Source: Hymenobacter sp. CRA2 (GTDB lineage Bacteria > Bacteroidota > Bacteroidia > Cytophagales > Hymenobacteraceae). From it: 64,000 nucleotides of DNA. Positions within the stretch are counted from its first letter, which is position 1. The number at the start of each line of letters is the position of its first letter. The translations under genes were made by a program, and so were the position numbers. The stretch spans positions 124,001-188,000 of the forward strand of contig NZ_MVBC01000011.1 in NCBI RefSeq assembly GCF_002007105.1, in the 5' to 3' direction. Below, piece by piece: positions 52,763 through 60,794 of this stretch. Below the pieces are notes generated by a model, which did not search any database, was not told the origin of the DNA, and worked only from the letters and a program-made list of their open reading frames with translations.

Positions 52763-54553
52763 TTACACCATTGGCAGGGTGAAATGGAAGGTGCTGCCGG
52801 TGCCGGGGTAGCTCTCGACCCAGAGGCGGCCGCCCTGGGCGGAGAGAAACTCGCGGCTGATGCTCAGGCCCAGACCGGTGCTACCGCGGCGCACCTGCCC
52901 TTCGGGGCTTTGGTGGAAGCGCTGGAAGATTCGCTCGTGGTGCTCGGGCGCGATGCCGGGGCCCTGATCCTGCACGCTGAGCTGCACGCGGGCGTCGGGG
53001 GTGAGCTGGGCGCGGATGTGAAGCGGGGCCTCGTTGGGCGAGTAGCGGATGGCGTTGCTAAGCAGGTTGATCAGCACCCAGGTCGTTTTTTCCTCGTCGG
53101 CGCGCACAGGGGGCAGGTTGGCAGGCAATTCCACCTGCAACTGCAGGCGCTTGTCGTCTAGTTGGGGGCGCACGGTGTCGACGGCGCGCTGCACCACGGC
53201 CGAAAGGCTGGTGGGGCGCAGGCTGAGCTGGATACCGGCACCGGCGTCGAGGCGGGCCACGGTGAGCAGCTCGCCCACCATGCGTTGGAGGCGCTGGGTT
53301 TCCTGGCCGATGCCCTGCGCGAGGCGCTGCCGTTCCTCGGCGTCGGTGCGCTCGTGCTGGAGCAGTTTCAGGCTTAAGCCGATGCTGGCCAGCGGGGTTT
53401 TCAACTCGTGCGAGACGGTGGCCAGGAAGTTGGACTTGAGCTGATCGAGCTTCTTGAACTCCGACACGTTGCGCAGGGCCAGCAGCTGCCCGGCCGGGCG
53501 CACGTGCTGCCCGCTTTCGTCGAAGGTGCGCAGATCGTGCACGCTGAGGCGGTAGTAAGTGTCGTAGCCGCTGATGCGCACGGTGATGAGCGGGGCGGCT
53601 TCGGGTTCGCCCTCGGCCGGGGCTACGTCGGCGTCGTCAGCCCCGACGGCCACGGGCTTGAGCAGCTGGGCCAGCAGCTCGTGGTGGCGGGCCAGCTCGG
53701 CGGCGGGGCGGCCTACCAACTCGGTATCGGCCCGGTTCAGGAGGCGGCAGACGGCAGGGTTGGCCAGCAGAATAACGCCGTGCTCATCGAGCAAGAGCAG
53801 GCCCTCGTCGAGGCTGGTTACCACGCCTTCGAGGCGGGTGCGCTCGGTGATGATTTCGGTGAGGGCCGTGCGGCGGAACTTCTGCAGCTCCAGCATCAGG
53901 CGGTTGAAGGCGCGGCCGGCGCGGCCCAGCTCGCTATACTCCCCGACCGGGATGGTCGACTCGAAGTTGTTTTTGGTGGCGTGCTCCAGGGCCCGCGTCA
54001 GCTCCTCGATGGGCACGGCGGCGGCTTCGGCCACCCCGATGATGAGGCCCAGGGTGATGACCACGGCCAGCGCGGCCAGGGCCAGCATGAGGCGAAACGA
54101 CTCGGCGGCGTGGCGGTCGGCCACCTGGCTTTTGCGTTCCAGCGCGTCCACGTTCAGATCGACCAGGCGGTGGGCGAGGCCGCGCAGGTAGCTGCGGTAG
54201 GGCGCCAGTGCGGCGGGGTCCAGGCCGCTTTCTACCCGCTGTTGGTACACGTCGGTGGCCTCGGCGAGGCTGTCGATGACGGCTTGCTCGCCGGGCTCGG
54301 TGACGTTGTTGGCGGCGCGCTGCAGGGACTGGCGCAGCAAGGGCAGCCCGCCGGGCGCGGCCGGGGCGGTTTCGAGCTGGTCGATGGCGCTGAGCAGCAC
54401 CTGGCCCACCTCCACGGAGTAGACGTTGGTTTGGCGGATGCGGCGGGTGGTGTTGTCGAGGCGCAGCAGGGCCGTGGTGGCGTAGCCGCCCAGCAGCAGC
54501 AGCAAGGCCAGCACCACCGCAAAACCCAGGCTTATTTTCGTGCGGATGTTCAT
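52763..54553 (-). CDS. KinB-like sensor histidine kinase with HAMP and PAS domains
   Basis: 596 aa. Membrane helix 1 (TKISLGFAVVLALLLLLGGY), a periplasmic four-helix-type sensor (30-170), helix 2 (LMLALAALAVVITLGLIIGV), HAMP (PIEELTRALEHATKNNFEST), a PAS domain (EGVVTSLDEGLLLLDEHGVI, then NPAVCRLLNRADTELVG), the H-box FLATVSHELKTPLASIGLS, and ATPase boxes NLLSNAIRYSPN, VQDQGPGIAPEH and GSTGLGLSISREF. This order matches KinB/NtrY-like kinases, which pair with NtrC-family regulators; a sigma-54 regulator lies at 62401-63762 on the same strand with envelope genes between. Confidence 0.92.
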   Translation of the reverse strand: MNIRTKISLGFAVVLALLLLLGGYATTALLRLDNTTRRIRQTNVYSVEVGQVLLSAIDQLETAPAAPGGLPLLRQSLQRAANNVTEPGEQAVIDSLAEATDVYQQRVESGLDPAALAPYRSYLRGLAHRLVDLNVDALERKSQVADRHAAESFRLMLALAALAVVITLGLIIGVAEAAAVPIEELTRALEHATKNNFESTIPVGEYSELGRAGRAFNRLMLELQKFRRTALTEIITERTRLEGVVTSLDEGLLLLDEHGVILLANPAVCRLLNRADTELVGRPAAELARHHELLAQLLKPVAVGADDADVAPAEGEPEAAPLITVRISGYDTYYRLSVHDLRTFDESGQHVRPAGQLLALRNVSEFKKLDQLKSNFLATVSHELKTPLASIGLSLKLLQHERTDAEERQRLAQGIGQETQRLQRMVGELLTVARLDAGAGIQLSLRPTSLSAVVQRAVDTVRPQLDDKRLQLQVELPANLPPVRADEEKTTWVLINLLSNAIRYSPNEAPLHIRAQLTPDARVQLSVQDQGPGIAPEHHERIFQRFHQSPEGQVRRGSTGLGLSISREFLSAQGGRLWVESYPGTGSTFHFTLPMV

Positions 54554-54687
54554 GGGAAAGCCGCCGGGGCGGGAGAATCAAGGAGCAAGGTACAACCGCT
54601 GTAACCTCACTTGCTTATGGGTTTATATTGCGTGGCATGAGCTATTAACTTGCCTTCGTCTTTTTAACTGGATGATGTACTATCGAT

Positions 54688-55374
54688 ATGATTAAGAGCA
54701 AATCCCCCTTTGTCATTGCTGCTATGTCTTTACTGATGGCTTGCTGTCAGCAACAAAGCCAAGAGGTGGATGCACGTAGCGGCAGATCTTCTATTACCCA
54801 AGAGCACGCAACTAGCAAGCCTGAGGCGGCGAATTCAGCCTCAAAACGCACCTGCAACTTTGCTAATCCAGATACTTCGCTTATCGGAATAAGGCTTAGG
54901 GATGCAGCCAGCGCTGCTCGTGTGCTTGGTACCAGTATTGCACCCAGTGCTAACGTTGGCCTGGGCCTGGGCTCGGACTCAAACGGTGAATATCATTACT
55001 ACTCCAAGCTTGATGCGGAAACGTTGACGCTGACGCAGCATCCCGGGGACGCCCGCTATCAAATATCCATTGTCAACGTCAAGTATTCCGACAAAGCGTG
55101 GTATGGCTATCCGCAACTGGCCGTCAATTCCTTCACAACCGAGAAAGGTATCAGACTTGGCATGAGCGAAGCTGAGCTAGTAAAGCGTTTGGGTAATTGT
55201 TTTACGCGCTTCAGTAACGCCTCGGGATACACCAGACTACATTACAAAATTGAAGCGCCAAGTGATAGTAAGACCAAGCTCCTGAGCCGCGCAAACATGC
55301 CCGTTTATTACGCAACCTATAAGCTATGTAACGACAAGCTTATGGAAATGGAATTCGGTTTTGAATATCCATAG
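54688..55374 (+). CDS. Lipoprotein of unknown function
   Basis: 228 aa. Signal peptide MIKSKSPFVIAAMSLLMACC with tandem lipobox cysteines. The mature part includes RTCNFANPDTSLIGIRLRDA, IRLGMSEAELVKRLGNCFTR and FSNASGYTRLHYKIEAP; the segment LGMSEAELVKRLG is like motifs seen in SmpA/BamE-type lipoproteins. The only plus-strand gene in this section, and more AT-rich than its neighbours, so likely a newcomer. Confidence 0.75.
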   Translation: MIKSKSPFVIAAMSLLMACCQQQSQEVDARSGRSSITQEHATSKPEAANSASKRTCNFANPDTSLIGIRLRDAASAARVLGTSIAPSANVGLGLGSDSNGEYHYYSKLDAETLTLTQHPGDARYQISIVNVKYSDKAWYGYPQLAVNSFTTEKGIRLGMSEAELVKRLGNCFTRFSNASGYTRLHYKIEAPSDSKTKLLSRANMPVYYATYKLCNDKLMEMEFGFEYP

Positions 55375-55380
55375 CGCGGG

Positions 55381-56205
55381 TTATGACCGCCGAATTTCCT
55401 CCTTCAAATGCTCCACAAAGCGGGCGAATTCCGGCTCGGCTTCCACGTTGGGGTGCCAGGCCAGGCCCATGGCGGCTAAGTCATATTGGTGCTGCTTGGA
55501 GATGGTGGCGCCGGGGATGAGCTGGCCGGCGGCGTCGCGCTCGTAGCCCATGAGCCAAAGCGTATCCGACAGGGCGGTGGTGGTGGCCAAGTCGTGGGAG
55601 ACGATGACGACGGTGTTCAGCTCGTGCATGGTGGTGACTTCCACGATGATTTTCTTCAGCTCGTCGATCATGGCCACGTCGAGGCCGGAGAAGGGCTCGT
55701 CGAGCAGGATGAGGTGGTCGGAGCACAGGAGCTGCTGGGCAATGGCGGCGCGCTGGCGCTGGCCGCCGGAGAGCTGGGCGGGAAATTTCTTGCGGTGCTG
55801 CGCGAGGCGGAAACGCTCCAGGAAGGTTTCGACTTCGCGCTTAGCGGCTTCGGGCTCGTGCTTGCGCTGGGCGGCTAGTAATAGGTTGTCGGCCAGGGAG
55901 CGGTGGTTGAACAAGGGGTAGCGCTGCTGCACCAGGCCCACGTCGCCGGGGCGCACGGGGTGCTGCTCCTCTCCTACCTGCACGGCGCCGGTGCTCGGCT
56001 GCACCAGCCCGGCGATGATGCGGCAGAGCACGGATTTGCCGATGCCGGAGCGGCCGTAGAAGCCCACAACCTGGCCCTGGCTCATGCCGGGGCGCACCAC
56101 GTTGAGTACCTGGGCGCTGATGTCGCGCAGCACCAGCTCGCCGTTGTAGGCCATGGAAATGTTATCGAGGGTGAGCACGGGCTCGTGGTGGCTGTAGGGG
56201 GACAT
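55381..56205 (-). CDS. ABC transporter ATP-binding protein (NitT/TauT-like)
   Basis: 274 aa from ATG 56205. The frame is open further upstream through a 21-bp repeat array, but the family begins at VLTLDNISMAYNGELVL. Walker A GFYGRSGIGKSVLC, Q-loop VQQRYPLFNH, signature QLSGGQRQRAAIA, Walker B LILLDEPFSGLD and switch His VIVSHDLATT. It energises the permease encoded just upstream. Confidence 0.93.
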   Translation of the reverse strand: MSPYSHHEPVLTLDNISMAYNGELVLRDISAQVLNVVRPGMSQGQVVGFYGRSGIGKSVLCRIIAGLVQPSTGAVQVGEEQHPVRPGDVGLVQQRYPLFNHRSLADNLLLAAQRKHEPEAAKREVETFLERFRLAQHRKKFPAQLSGGQRQRAAIAQQLLCSDHLILLDEPFSGLDVAMIDELKKIIVEVTTMHELNTVVIVSHDLATTTALSDTLWLMGYERDAAGQLIPGATISKQHQYDLAAMGLAWHPNVEAEPEFARFVEHLKEEIRRS

Positions 56206-56207
56206 GG

Positions 56208-56512
56208 TGAGGTGGTGAGTTAGAGAGTTGGGCAGCCAGCTTTTGAGGCACTTGTTGGTTTCGGGCTCGCGGCGCCTGTGGCTGGGCTTTGGACGGTTGG
56301 GGCGAAGCTCTGGGCTGCCGTGACCAGGCTTTGAAGGACTGCGTCCGGGCTTTGGGTGGTTGGAGCTAGGCTTTGGACGACTGGGTCCGGGCTTTGAAGG
56401 ACCGGCGCTGTCTTTGGGCCGGTGTGACCAGGGTTTGGACGCCTGAGGTCGGGCTTTGGCGAGTCGGGACTTGGCTTTGGATGATTGGGGCTGTGCTTTG
56501 GCATTTCGGCGC
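56208..56512. repeat. Degenerate 21-bp minisatellite between ABC genes
   Basis: About ten copies of a unit like GGCTTTGGACGACTGGGTCCG follow each other from about 56285 to 56505. 21 bp is three times seven, and a short heptad run (ATGGTGA-GGTGGTG-AGTTAGA-GAGTTGG) precedes it at 56204-56231. In the ATPase frame it contains no stop, giving a false long reading frame of SKPGP-type heptapeptides. It fills the permease-ATPase junction. Confidence 0.8.
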
Positions 56513-56549
56513 AAAAACCGCGGCGCCGGGTGCTTGCTGTGCAGGCAGC

Positions 56550-57329
56550 TTATCCTTGGGCGGTGGTCAGGGCGGAGTATGGGAAGAACACGCGGCGCAG
56601 CAGGGCGAAGGCGTAGTCTTGCAGGGCGCCGGTGGCGAGGATGACCAGTTGGATGGCCAGCACGCCGTCGAGGTGCAGGTAGCGGTTTTGCTTGTAGAGC
56701 AGCAGGCCGATGCCGCCTTCCGACTGGTAGAGCGTTTCCACCAGGGTAATCATCGTCCAGATGATGGCAAAGTTCTGGCGGACTACTTCCAGCATCAGGT
56801 CCAGCTTGCCGAGCACCACGACTTCCAGGAAGCTGCGCCACTCGCCCAGGCCCAGGGTGCGGGCGTGGTCCATTTCCTCCTGGGTGGTCATCAGGATGAC
56901 GCTGGTCATGCCGGTGACGAGGTACACGGTGGTGGCGAAGACGAGCACCGAGAGCTTGACCTCGTGGCCGGAGCTGAGCATCAGGGCCATGAAAAAGGTA
57001 AGGCCGGTGAGCGTGAGGTAGCGCATTTTGGTGGCCGCGTAGGCCAGCGGGCGGAAGAAGGGCAGCGCCGTCAGGTAGGATATCAGCAGCGCCAGCACCG
57101 TGCCGATGGCCAGGGCTTGCAGGGCAGTGGTCATGCTGGCCCACAGCTCCTGGATGAGGCCCTGGGTGGTAATCAGGTCGCGCAGGGCCACGAGCACCTG
57201 GCCCAGGCTGGGGAACATCTGCACCGGGTAAAAGGCCCAGAGCAGCACCAGCACCAGCACTTGCAGGGCCACCATGGTGGTGAAGACCGTGCGGCGGGGA
57301 CTGGCATTGGGGGAAAAAAGCTCTTTCAT
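56550..57329 (-). CDS. ABC transporter permease (BPD family)
   Basis: 259 aa with about six membrane helices. The family signature is in the loop TTQEEMDHARTLGLGEWRSF, then LEVVVLGKLDLMLEV, matching the EAA-x3-G coupling helix that docks on the ATPase. The N-terminus VFTTMVALQVLVLVLLWAFY and the end LVILATGALQDYAFALL are typical of NitT/TauT-type permeases. The ATPase is downstream and the OmpA-fused binding protein upstream. Confidence 0.9.
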   Translation of the reverse strand: MKELFSPNASPRRTVFTTMVALQVLVLVLLWAFYPVQMFPSLGQVLVALRDLITTQGLIQELWASMTTALQALAIGTVLALLISYLTALPFFRPLAYAATKMRYLTLTGLTFFMALMLSSGHEVKLSVLVFATTVYLVTGMTSVILMTTQEEMDHARTLGLGEWRSFLEVVVLGKLDLMLEVVRQNFAIIWTMITLVETLYQSEGGIGLLLYKQNRYLHLDGVLAIQLVILATGALQDYAFALLRRVFFPYSALTTAQG

Positions 57330-57382
57330 GGGGACCGGCCTGCGGGAGGCGGTTGAAGTTGAAAAGACCGGGAAGATTAGGC

Positions 57383-57495
57383 CGTCATGTTGAGCGCAGC
57401 CGAGACATCTCGCTGGATCGTAATTCTCTCGTCAGACGAGGAATTCAGTATCTGCCATCAGCACGCGAGATGTCTCGGCTGCGCTCGACATGACG
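57383..57495. repeat. REP-like palindrome 2
   Basis: Arms of 31 bp (57383-57413 and 57465-57495), reverse complementary with one mismatch, around a 51-bp loop that holds a small inner hairpin (AATTC...GAATT). The arm core is GTTGAGCGCAGCCGAGACAT. Related in design to 52609-52712. Confidence 0.87.
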
Positions 57496-57530
57496 TTCTG
57501 TAGTGTAGTAGTTGTTTTGTATAGGTCGTT

Positions 57531-57671
57531 CTATTGTAGCAGGCGCTGGGCCAAGCGGCCGAACAGGTAGCCGGCCTGGGCCGCGGCTCGCAGGCGCCCC
57601 GTTACCGGCGGGACGCCTGCTGGCACGGGCGGATGGTGCACTAGCAGATAGAGGGTAAGAACAAGGCACAT
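57531..57671 (-). CDS. Possible 46-aa membrane protein in the ABC operon
   Basis: MCLVLTLYLLVHHPPVPAGV, then PPVTGRLRAAAQAGYLFGRL and AQRLLQ. A short hydrophobic N-terminus and an amphipathic basic C-terminal helix. The ATG lies 23 bp downstream of the preceding stop in an otherwise well-packed operon. It is too short to be sure; the codon usage fits the neighbours. Confidence 0.45.
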   Translation of the reverse strand: MCLVLTLYLLVHHPPVPAGVPPVTGRLRAAAQAGYLFGRLAQRLLQ

Positions 57672-57693
57672 CGGATCAGGCCCGCAAGGCCGG

Positions 57694-59472
57694 TTAGTTG
57701 CCGAGGACGATTTCCACGCGGCGGTTTTTGGCGCGACCGGTTTCGTCGGCGTTGCTGGCCACGGGCTCCAGGGCGCCGTGGGCGTAGACTTGCACGCGGC
57801 CCTCGGGGAACGAGGAGGAGCTTTTGGCTTCCAGCCAGTTCTTCACGGCCAGGGCGCGCTGCTCCGAGAGCTGCTGATTTTTGTCGGTGTTGCCCACGTT
57901 GTCGGTGTGGCCGTGCACGGCGACTTTCAGGCGGCCGGCGACTACGAGGTCGTCAAAGAGGCGGTTCAGGTCCTGCTCGGCGGCCGGCGTGAAGGTGCTG
58001 CGGCCTGTTTCAAACTCGATGTTCCAGGCCCGCTTGCTCACGCTCTGGCGGATTTCGTCGTCGGCGGCAAACTGCTGCTGTTCGGCCGGGGCAATGGTTT
58101 TGCCTTTGTACTGCTCCTGCAGCTTGCGCAGGGTGCCCAGGTCCAGCATCTGGTCGAGGGGCACGTAGCTGGGCAGCTCTTTGGGGTACAGCTTGCTTTG
58201 CACGTCGCCGAAGGTTTTGTAGACGGAGGCGTAGATGTTGGTGCCGCCGTTGTCGAGGCCGAACAGGGTCAGGTTGTCGGCGAAGTTGAAGGCCTTGCTG
58301 CCGCCCAGCTCCACCACTTCGCCGGTGCGGTCGGCTTCGCTCACGCCCTTGTAGTAGCGCAGCCAGTAGGCGCCGGGCTTGTCCTTGTCGCCGTACACTT
58401 CCGCGGAAATATCAGCGGCGCGCTGCAGGGCTTCGGGGTGCGACTTTACCTGGTCGCCGGCCACGGCCAGGGCGGTGATGATGCCCTGTACTTCCTTCTC
58501 GTGGGCTTCGTACCAGCGTTTGGTCGTCACCATGATGTTGGGCATCTGGTTGGAGTAGTCCTTGGTCGAGACGATGTTCACGAGCCCGCCTTTCTGCTTG
58601 GCAATGTTCACGTCGCCGGGCGTCCAGGTGGCTACGCCGTCGGCTACCACGTCCACTTTCACGCCGGTGCTGCGGCCTTTCACCACTTTGGTGCGCTGCT
58701 CGGGCTTGCCGAGGATGTATTTCTCGGCGGCCACCAGGAAGTCGGAGGCGGCCATGAAGTTCACGGCTTCGGGGTCGTAAGTAGTTTCGTCGGGGTTGAC
58801 TTTGAGGCCGTTGTCGGCGCACCACTTCAGGGCAATGTTCTGGTCGCCGTCGCGCAGGTAGCAGGCAATGGTTTTGCCCAGGGCCGATTTGGGATAGTCG
58901 AGCCACTCTTTCGGGCCCATCAGCTTGTCTTCGCCGAAGCTCTTACCGGGGCTGTAGGGCAGAATCTGCAGGCCGGTGCCGGCTTTTTCCAGCTGCGCCT
59001 GCACGGCCGAGAAGGCCGGCAACCCGTCGCCCATGATGCTCACGATGAGGCCGGGCGTTTTGGGGTTGCTTTGCAGGTCGAGGGCGTTCTTGACGAGGTC
59101 AGCCTGCATTTTGGCTACGTCGTCCTGGCGCACAATCTGCAGGTCAATGCCGTTGGCGGCCATGGCCGAGCCTTCGGTGCTGCGCGGACCGCCGTTGGCC
59201 AGCATGCCGGCCATCTGCGAGTTCCAGGCCATTACTTCCCAGGTCACCGGGGTGCCTTTTTCGGCTGGGGTGCTGCCGGGCAGCGGGGCCAGCGGCACGG
59301 CCAGGTTGGTGCGGGAGCCGCCGCTTTGCGTGGGCAGCTCGATGGAGTTCAGCAGAACCGACTGGGTTTCGGCTTTCTGGAAGACGGCACCGCTGCTCAC
59401 CAGCTTGTTGATGCCGAAGTAAGCGGCCAGCACCAGCAGCAGGCCGATGACGATTTTACCGCGAGTTGTCAT
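57694..59472 (-). CDS. ABC substrate-binding domain fused to OmpA peptidoglycan-binding domain
   Basis: 592 aa. An N-terminal membrane helix (GKIVIGLLLVLAAYFGINKL, about 5-24) leads into a periplasmic type 2 binding-protein fold (about 75-440; VTWEVMAWNSQMAGML, TPGLIVSIMGDGLPAFSAVQ, NFMAASDFLVAAEKYILGKP, GLVNIVSTKDYSNQMPNIMV). Residues about 480-592 are an OmpA-like domain: NIEFETGRSTFTPAAEQDLN, VHGHTDNVGN with the diaminopimelate-binding Asp, and GRAKNRRVEIVLGN with the Arg. The protein could reach from the inner membrane to the cell wall, an unusual design for an ABC binding protein. Confidence 0.9.
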   Translation of the reverse strand: MTTRGKIVIGLLLVLAAYFGINKLVSSGAVFQKAETQSVLLNSIELPTQSGGSRTNLAVPLAPLPGSTPAEKGTPVTWEVMAWNSQMAGMLANGGPRSTEGSAMAANGIDLQIVRQDDVAKMQADLVKNALDLQSNPKTPGLIVSIMGDGLPAFSAVQAQLEKAGTGLQILPYSPGKSFGEDKLMGPKEWLDYPKSALGKTIACYLRDGDQNIALKWCADNGLKVNPDETTYDPEAVNFMAASDFLVAAEKYILGKPEQRTKVVKGRSTGVKVDVVADGVATWTPGDVNIAKQKGGLVNIVSTKDYSNQMPNIMVTTKRWYEAHEKEVQGIITALAVAGDQVKSHPEALQRAADISAEVYGDKDKPGAYWLRYYKGVSEADRTGEVVELGGSKAFNFADNLTLFGLDNGGTNIYASVYKTFGDVQSKLYPKELPSYVPLDQMLDLGTLRKLQEQYKGKTIAPAEQQQFAADDEIRQSVSKRAWNIEFETGRSTFTPAAEQDLNRLFDDLVVAGRLKVAVHGHTDNVGNTDKNQQLSEQRALAVKNWLEAKSSSSFPEGRVQVYAHGALEPVASNADETGRAKNRRVEIVLGN

Positions 59473-59535
59473 TGTGGTATGGAGAAAAAAGTGGGTTCGA
59501 AAGAGAGTTGGTGGGTGTTGACGCGGTGGGCGTCG

Positions 59536-59725
59536 GGCTCTCCTCCTCAGCTGAGGAGGGGATGTTGCGGCTTTGGCCGCGACGGGGGTGGTTGACGGGC
59601 GTCCGCGCCGTCAGGTAGTAGCTGCTGGCGCTGGCTACAATTCAGGTAGCCTTAGCTCTAGCCACCGGGCAACGATTATCAACCACCCCGCCCTTCGGGC
59701 CTCCTCCTCATCTGAGGAGGGGGGT
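59536..59725. repeat. Pair of inverted CTCCTCA-N-CTGAGGAGG elements
   Basis: Copy 1 (from 59536) has the palindrome CTCCTCAGCTGAGGAGG, a hairpin CGGCTTTGGCCG and GGGTGGTTG. Copy 2 (59672-59725, reversed) has CTCCTCAGATGAGGAGG, GCCCGAAGGGC and GGGGTGGTTG. The same module thus occurs twice in opposite orientation with about 80 bp between, filling the 269-bp gap between genes. Confidence 0.75.
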
Positions 59726-59741
59726 TTTTTAGTCTTGGCTC

Positions 59742-60731
59742 TTAGTCCAGCAGCTTGCTGAAGGCGTCGTTGCTGGCCTGGGTAGTGGTGCGCGGCGACT
59801 GGCTCACGGCTTTCTCGTCGAGCAGGGCGTTGAAGTCGCCTTTCTGGTAGCGTTCCAGCAGCTGCTGGCCTTTCTCGCTCATCACCCCGTTCTGGATGTC
59901 CATTTCCTTCACGAAGGCCTGCGAGTAGCGCATGGCCTGCTTGATCTGGCCGAGCTTCTGCGCCATGTCCTGGGCCACGCGGTCGGTGGCCAGGTCGAAG
60001 AAGTACTTCTTGTCCGGGTCGCCGCGCAGGATATTCATGGCGGCGCGCATGCCGGAGGAGGTGCGCTTCACCAGGTTGTACTCGTCCTTCAAGAGGTTCA
60101 CCTTGAACTTGGAGTTGTCGATCTGGCGCAGGGCGGCTTTCAGGATCTGGCGCATCACCAGGCTCACGTTGGCGGTGGTGGTGAGCATGGGCTGCAGGCG
60201 GGTGTTGTAGTCTTCGAGCTGGGCGGCACGCGAGGCGTACTGCTCGGCGGCGTCCTTTTCGCCCTGGCGCTGGGCCGAGGCCGCGAGGCCCAGGTACTCG
60301 CGCATCTGCTGCTGGTTGGCTTCGATCTTGCGCTTCACCAGCTCGTGGGCGCCTTCCACGTGGGCCACCTCGCCGTCCATTTTCTTGGCTTCCTGCTCGG
60401 TGTTGCGGATGTAGTCCTCCATGATGCCGATGGGGTCCGTCTCGACGAAGATGCCGGCGGCGGAGCGAAAGAAGCGCTGCCCGGCGTACCAGAGGCCGGC
60501 TTTGATGCGCTTGTTGGTAGCCAGCAAAAACATCAGGAACAAGGCCCCCAGCCCGACGCCCAGCTTCACGGTGTCGAACACCATGTCGACCAGGAACGGG
60601 GCGATGGTGCCCCAGAAGTAGACGCCCGTGCCAACGGCGGCGCCCAGAAAAACCCAGCCGGCGACTTTTTCCGGCTTTTGCCACTTGGCGTTGCCCGCCT
60701 CGTAGCCAGTCGTTAGCAGTGAAGTATCCAT
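59742..60731 (-). CDS. Membrane-tethered PspA/Vipp1-like coiled-coil protein
   Basis: 329 aa. Two membrane helices near the N-terminus (VAGWVFLGAAVGTGVYFWGT and LGVGLGALFLMFLL, within 25-75). After FFRSAAGIFVETDPIGIMED, then YIRNTEQEAKKMDGEVAHVE and KRKIEANQQQMREYLGLAAS, GEKDAAEQYASRAAQLEDYN, the pattern follows the PspA/Vipp1/IM30 (bacterial ESCRT-III) helices 1-3 (DP-x-x-x-I-x-x-YI-R-x-x-E). Unlike PspA it is anchored in the membrane. The C-terminal 100 residues are helical and variable. Confidence 0.75.
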   Translation of the reverse strand: MDTSLLTTGYEAGNAKWQKPEKVAGWVFLGAAVGTGVYFWGTIAPFLVDMVFDTVKLGVGLGALFLMFLLATNKRIKAGLWYAGQRFFRSAAGIFVETDPIGIMEDYIRNTEQEAKKMDGEVAHVEGAHELVKRKIEANQQQMREYLGLAASAQRQGEKDAAEQYASRAAQLEDYNTRLQPMLTTTANVSLVMRQILKAALRQIDNSKFKVNLLKDEYNLVKRTSSGMRAAMNILRGDPDKKYFFDLATDRVAQDMAQKLGQIKQAMRYSQAFVKEMDIQNGVMSEKGQQLLERYQKGDFNALLDEKAVSQSPRTTTQASNDAFSKLLD

Positions 60732-60735
60732 TATC

Positions 60736-60770
60736 GTGAGGGTGTGAGTTGACGAGTTTGAGAGTGAGGG
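60736..60770. repeat. Heptad-repeat array, single-sided
   Basis: Five heptads, GTGAGGG-TGTGAGT-TGACGAG-TTTGAGA-GTGAGGG, begin 5 bp upstream of the PspA-like start. No inverted partner is visible in the 25 bp that remain before the next gene. Confidence 0.65.
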
Positions 60771-60794
60771 GTGCTATACCTGGTCGCGGCTTCG

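Noticed and set aside
56208..56512. CRISPR array
   Set aside because: The units are contiguous, degenerate 21-bp repeats without unique spacers.
56206..57144. N-terminal extension of the ABC ATPase through the 21-bp repeats
   Set aside because: It overlaps the permease gene on the same strand and consists of repeat-encoded peptides; the ATPase family start is at 56205.
57778..59595. 605-residue plus-strand frame opposite the SBP-OmpA gene
   Set aside because: Shadow frame rich in His/Gly/Val; the minus strand has a clear OmpA domain.
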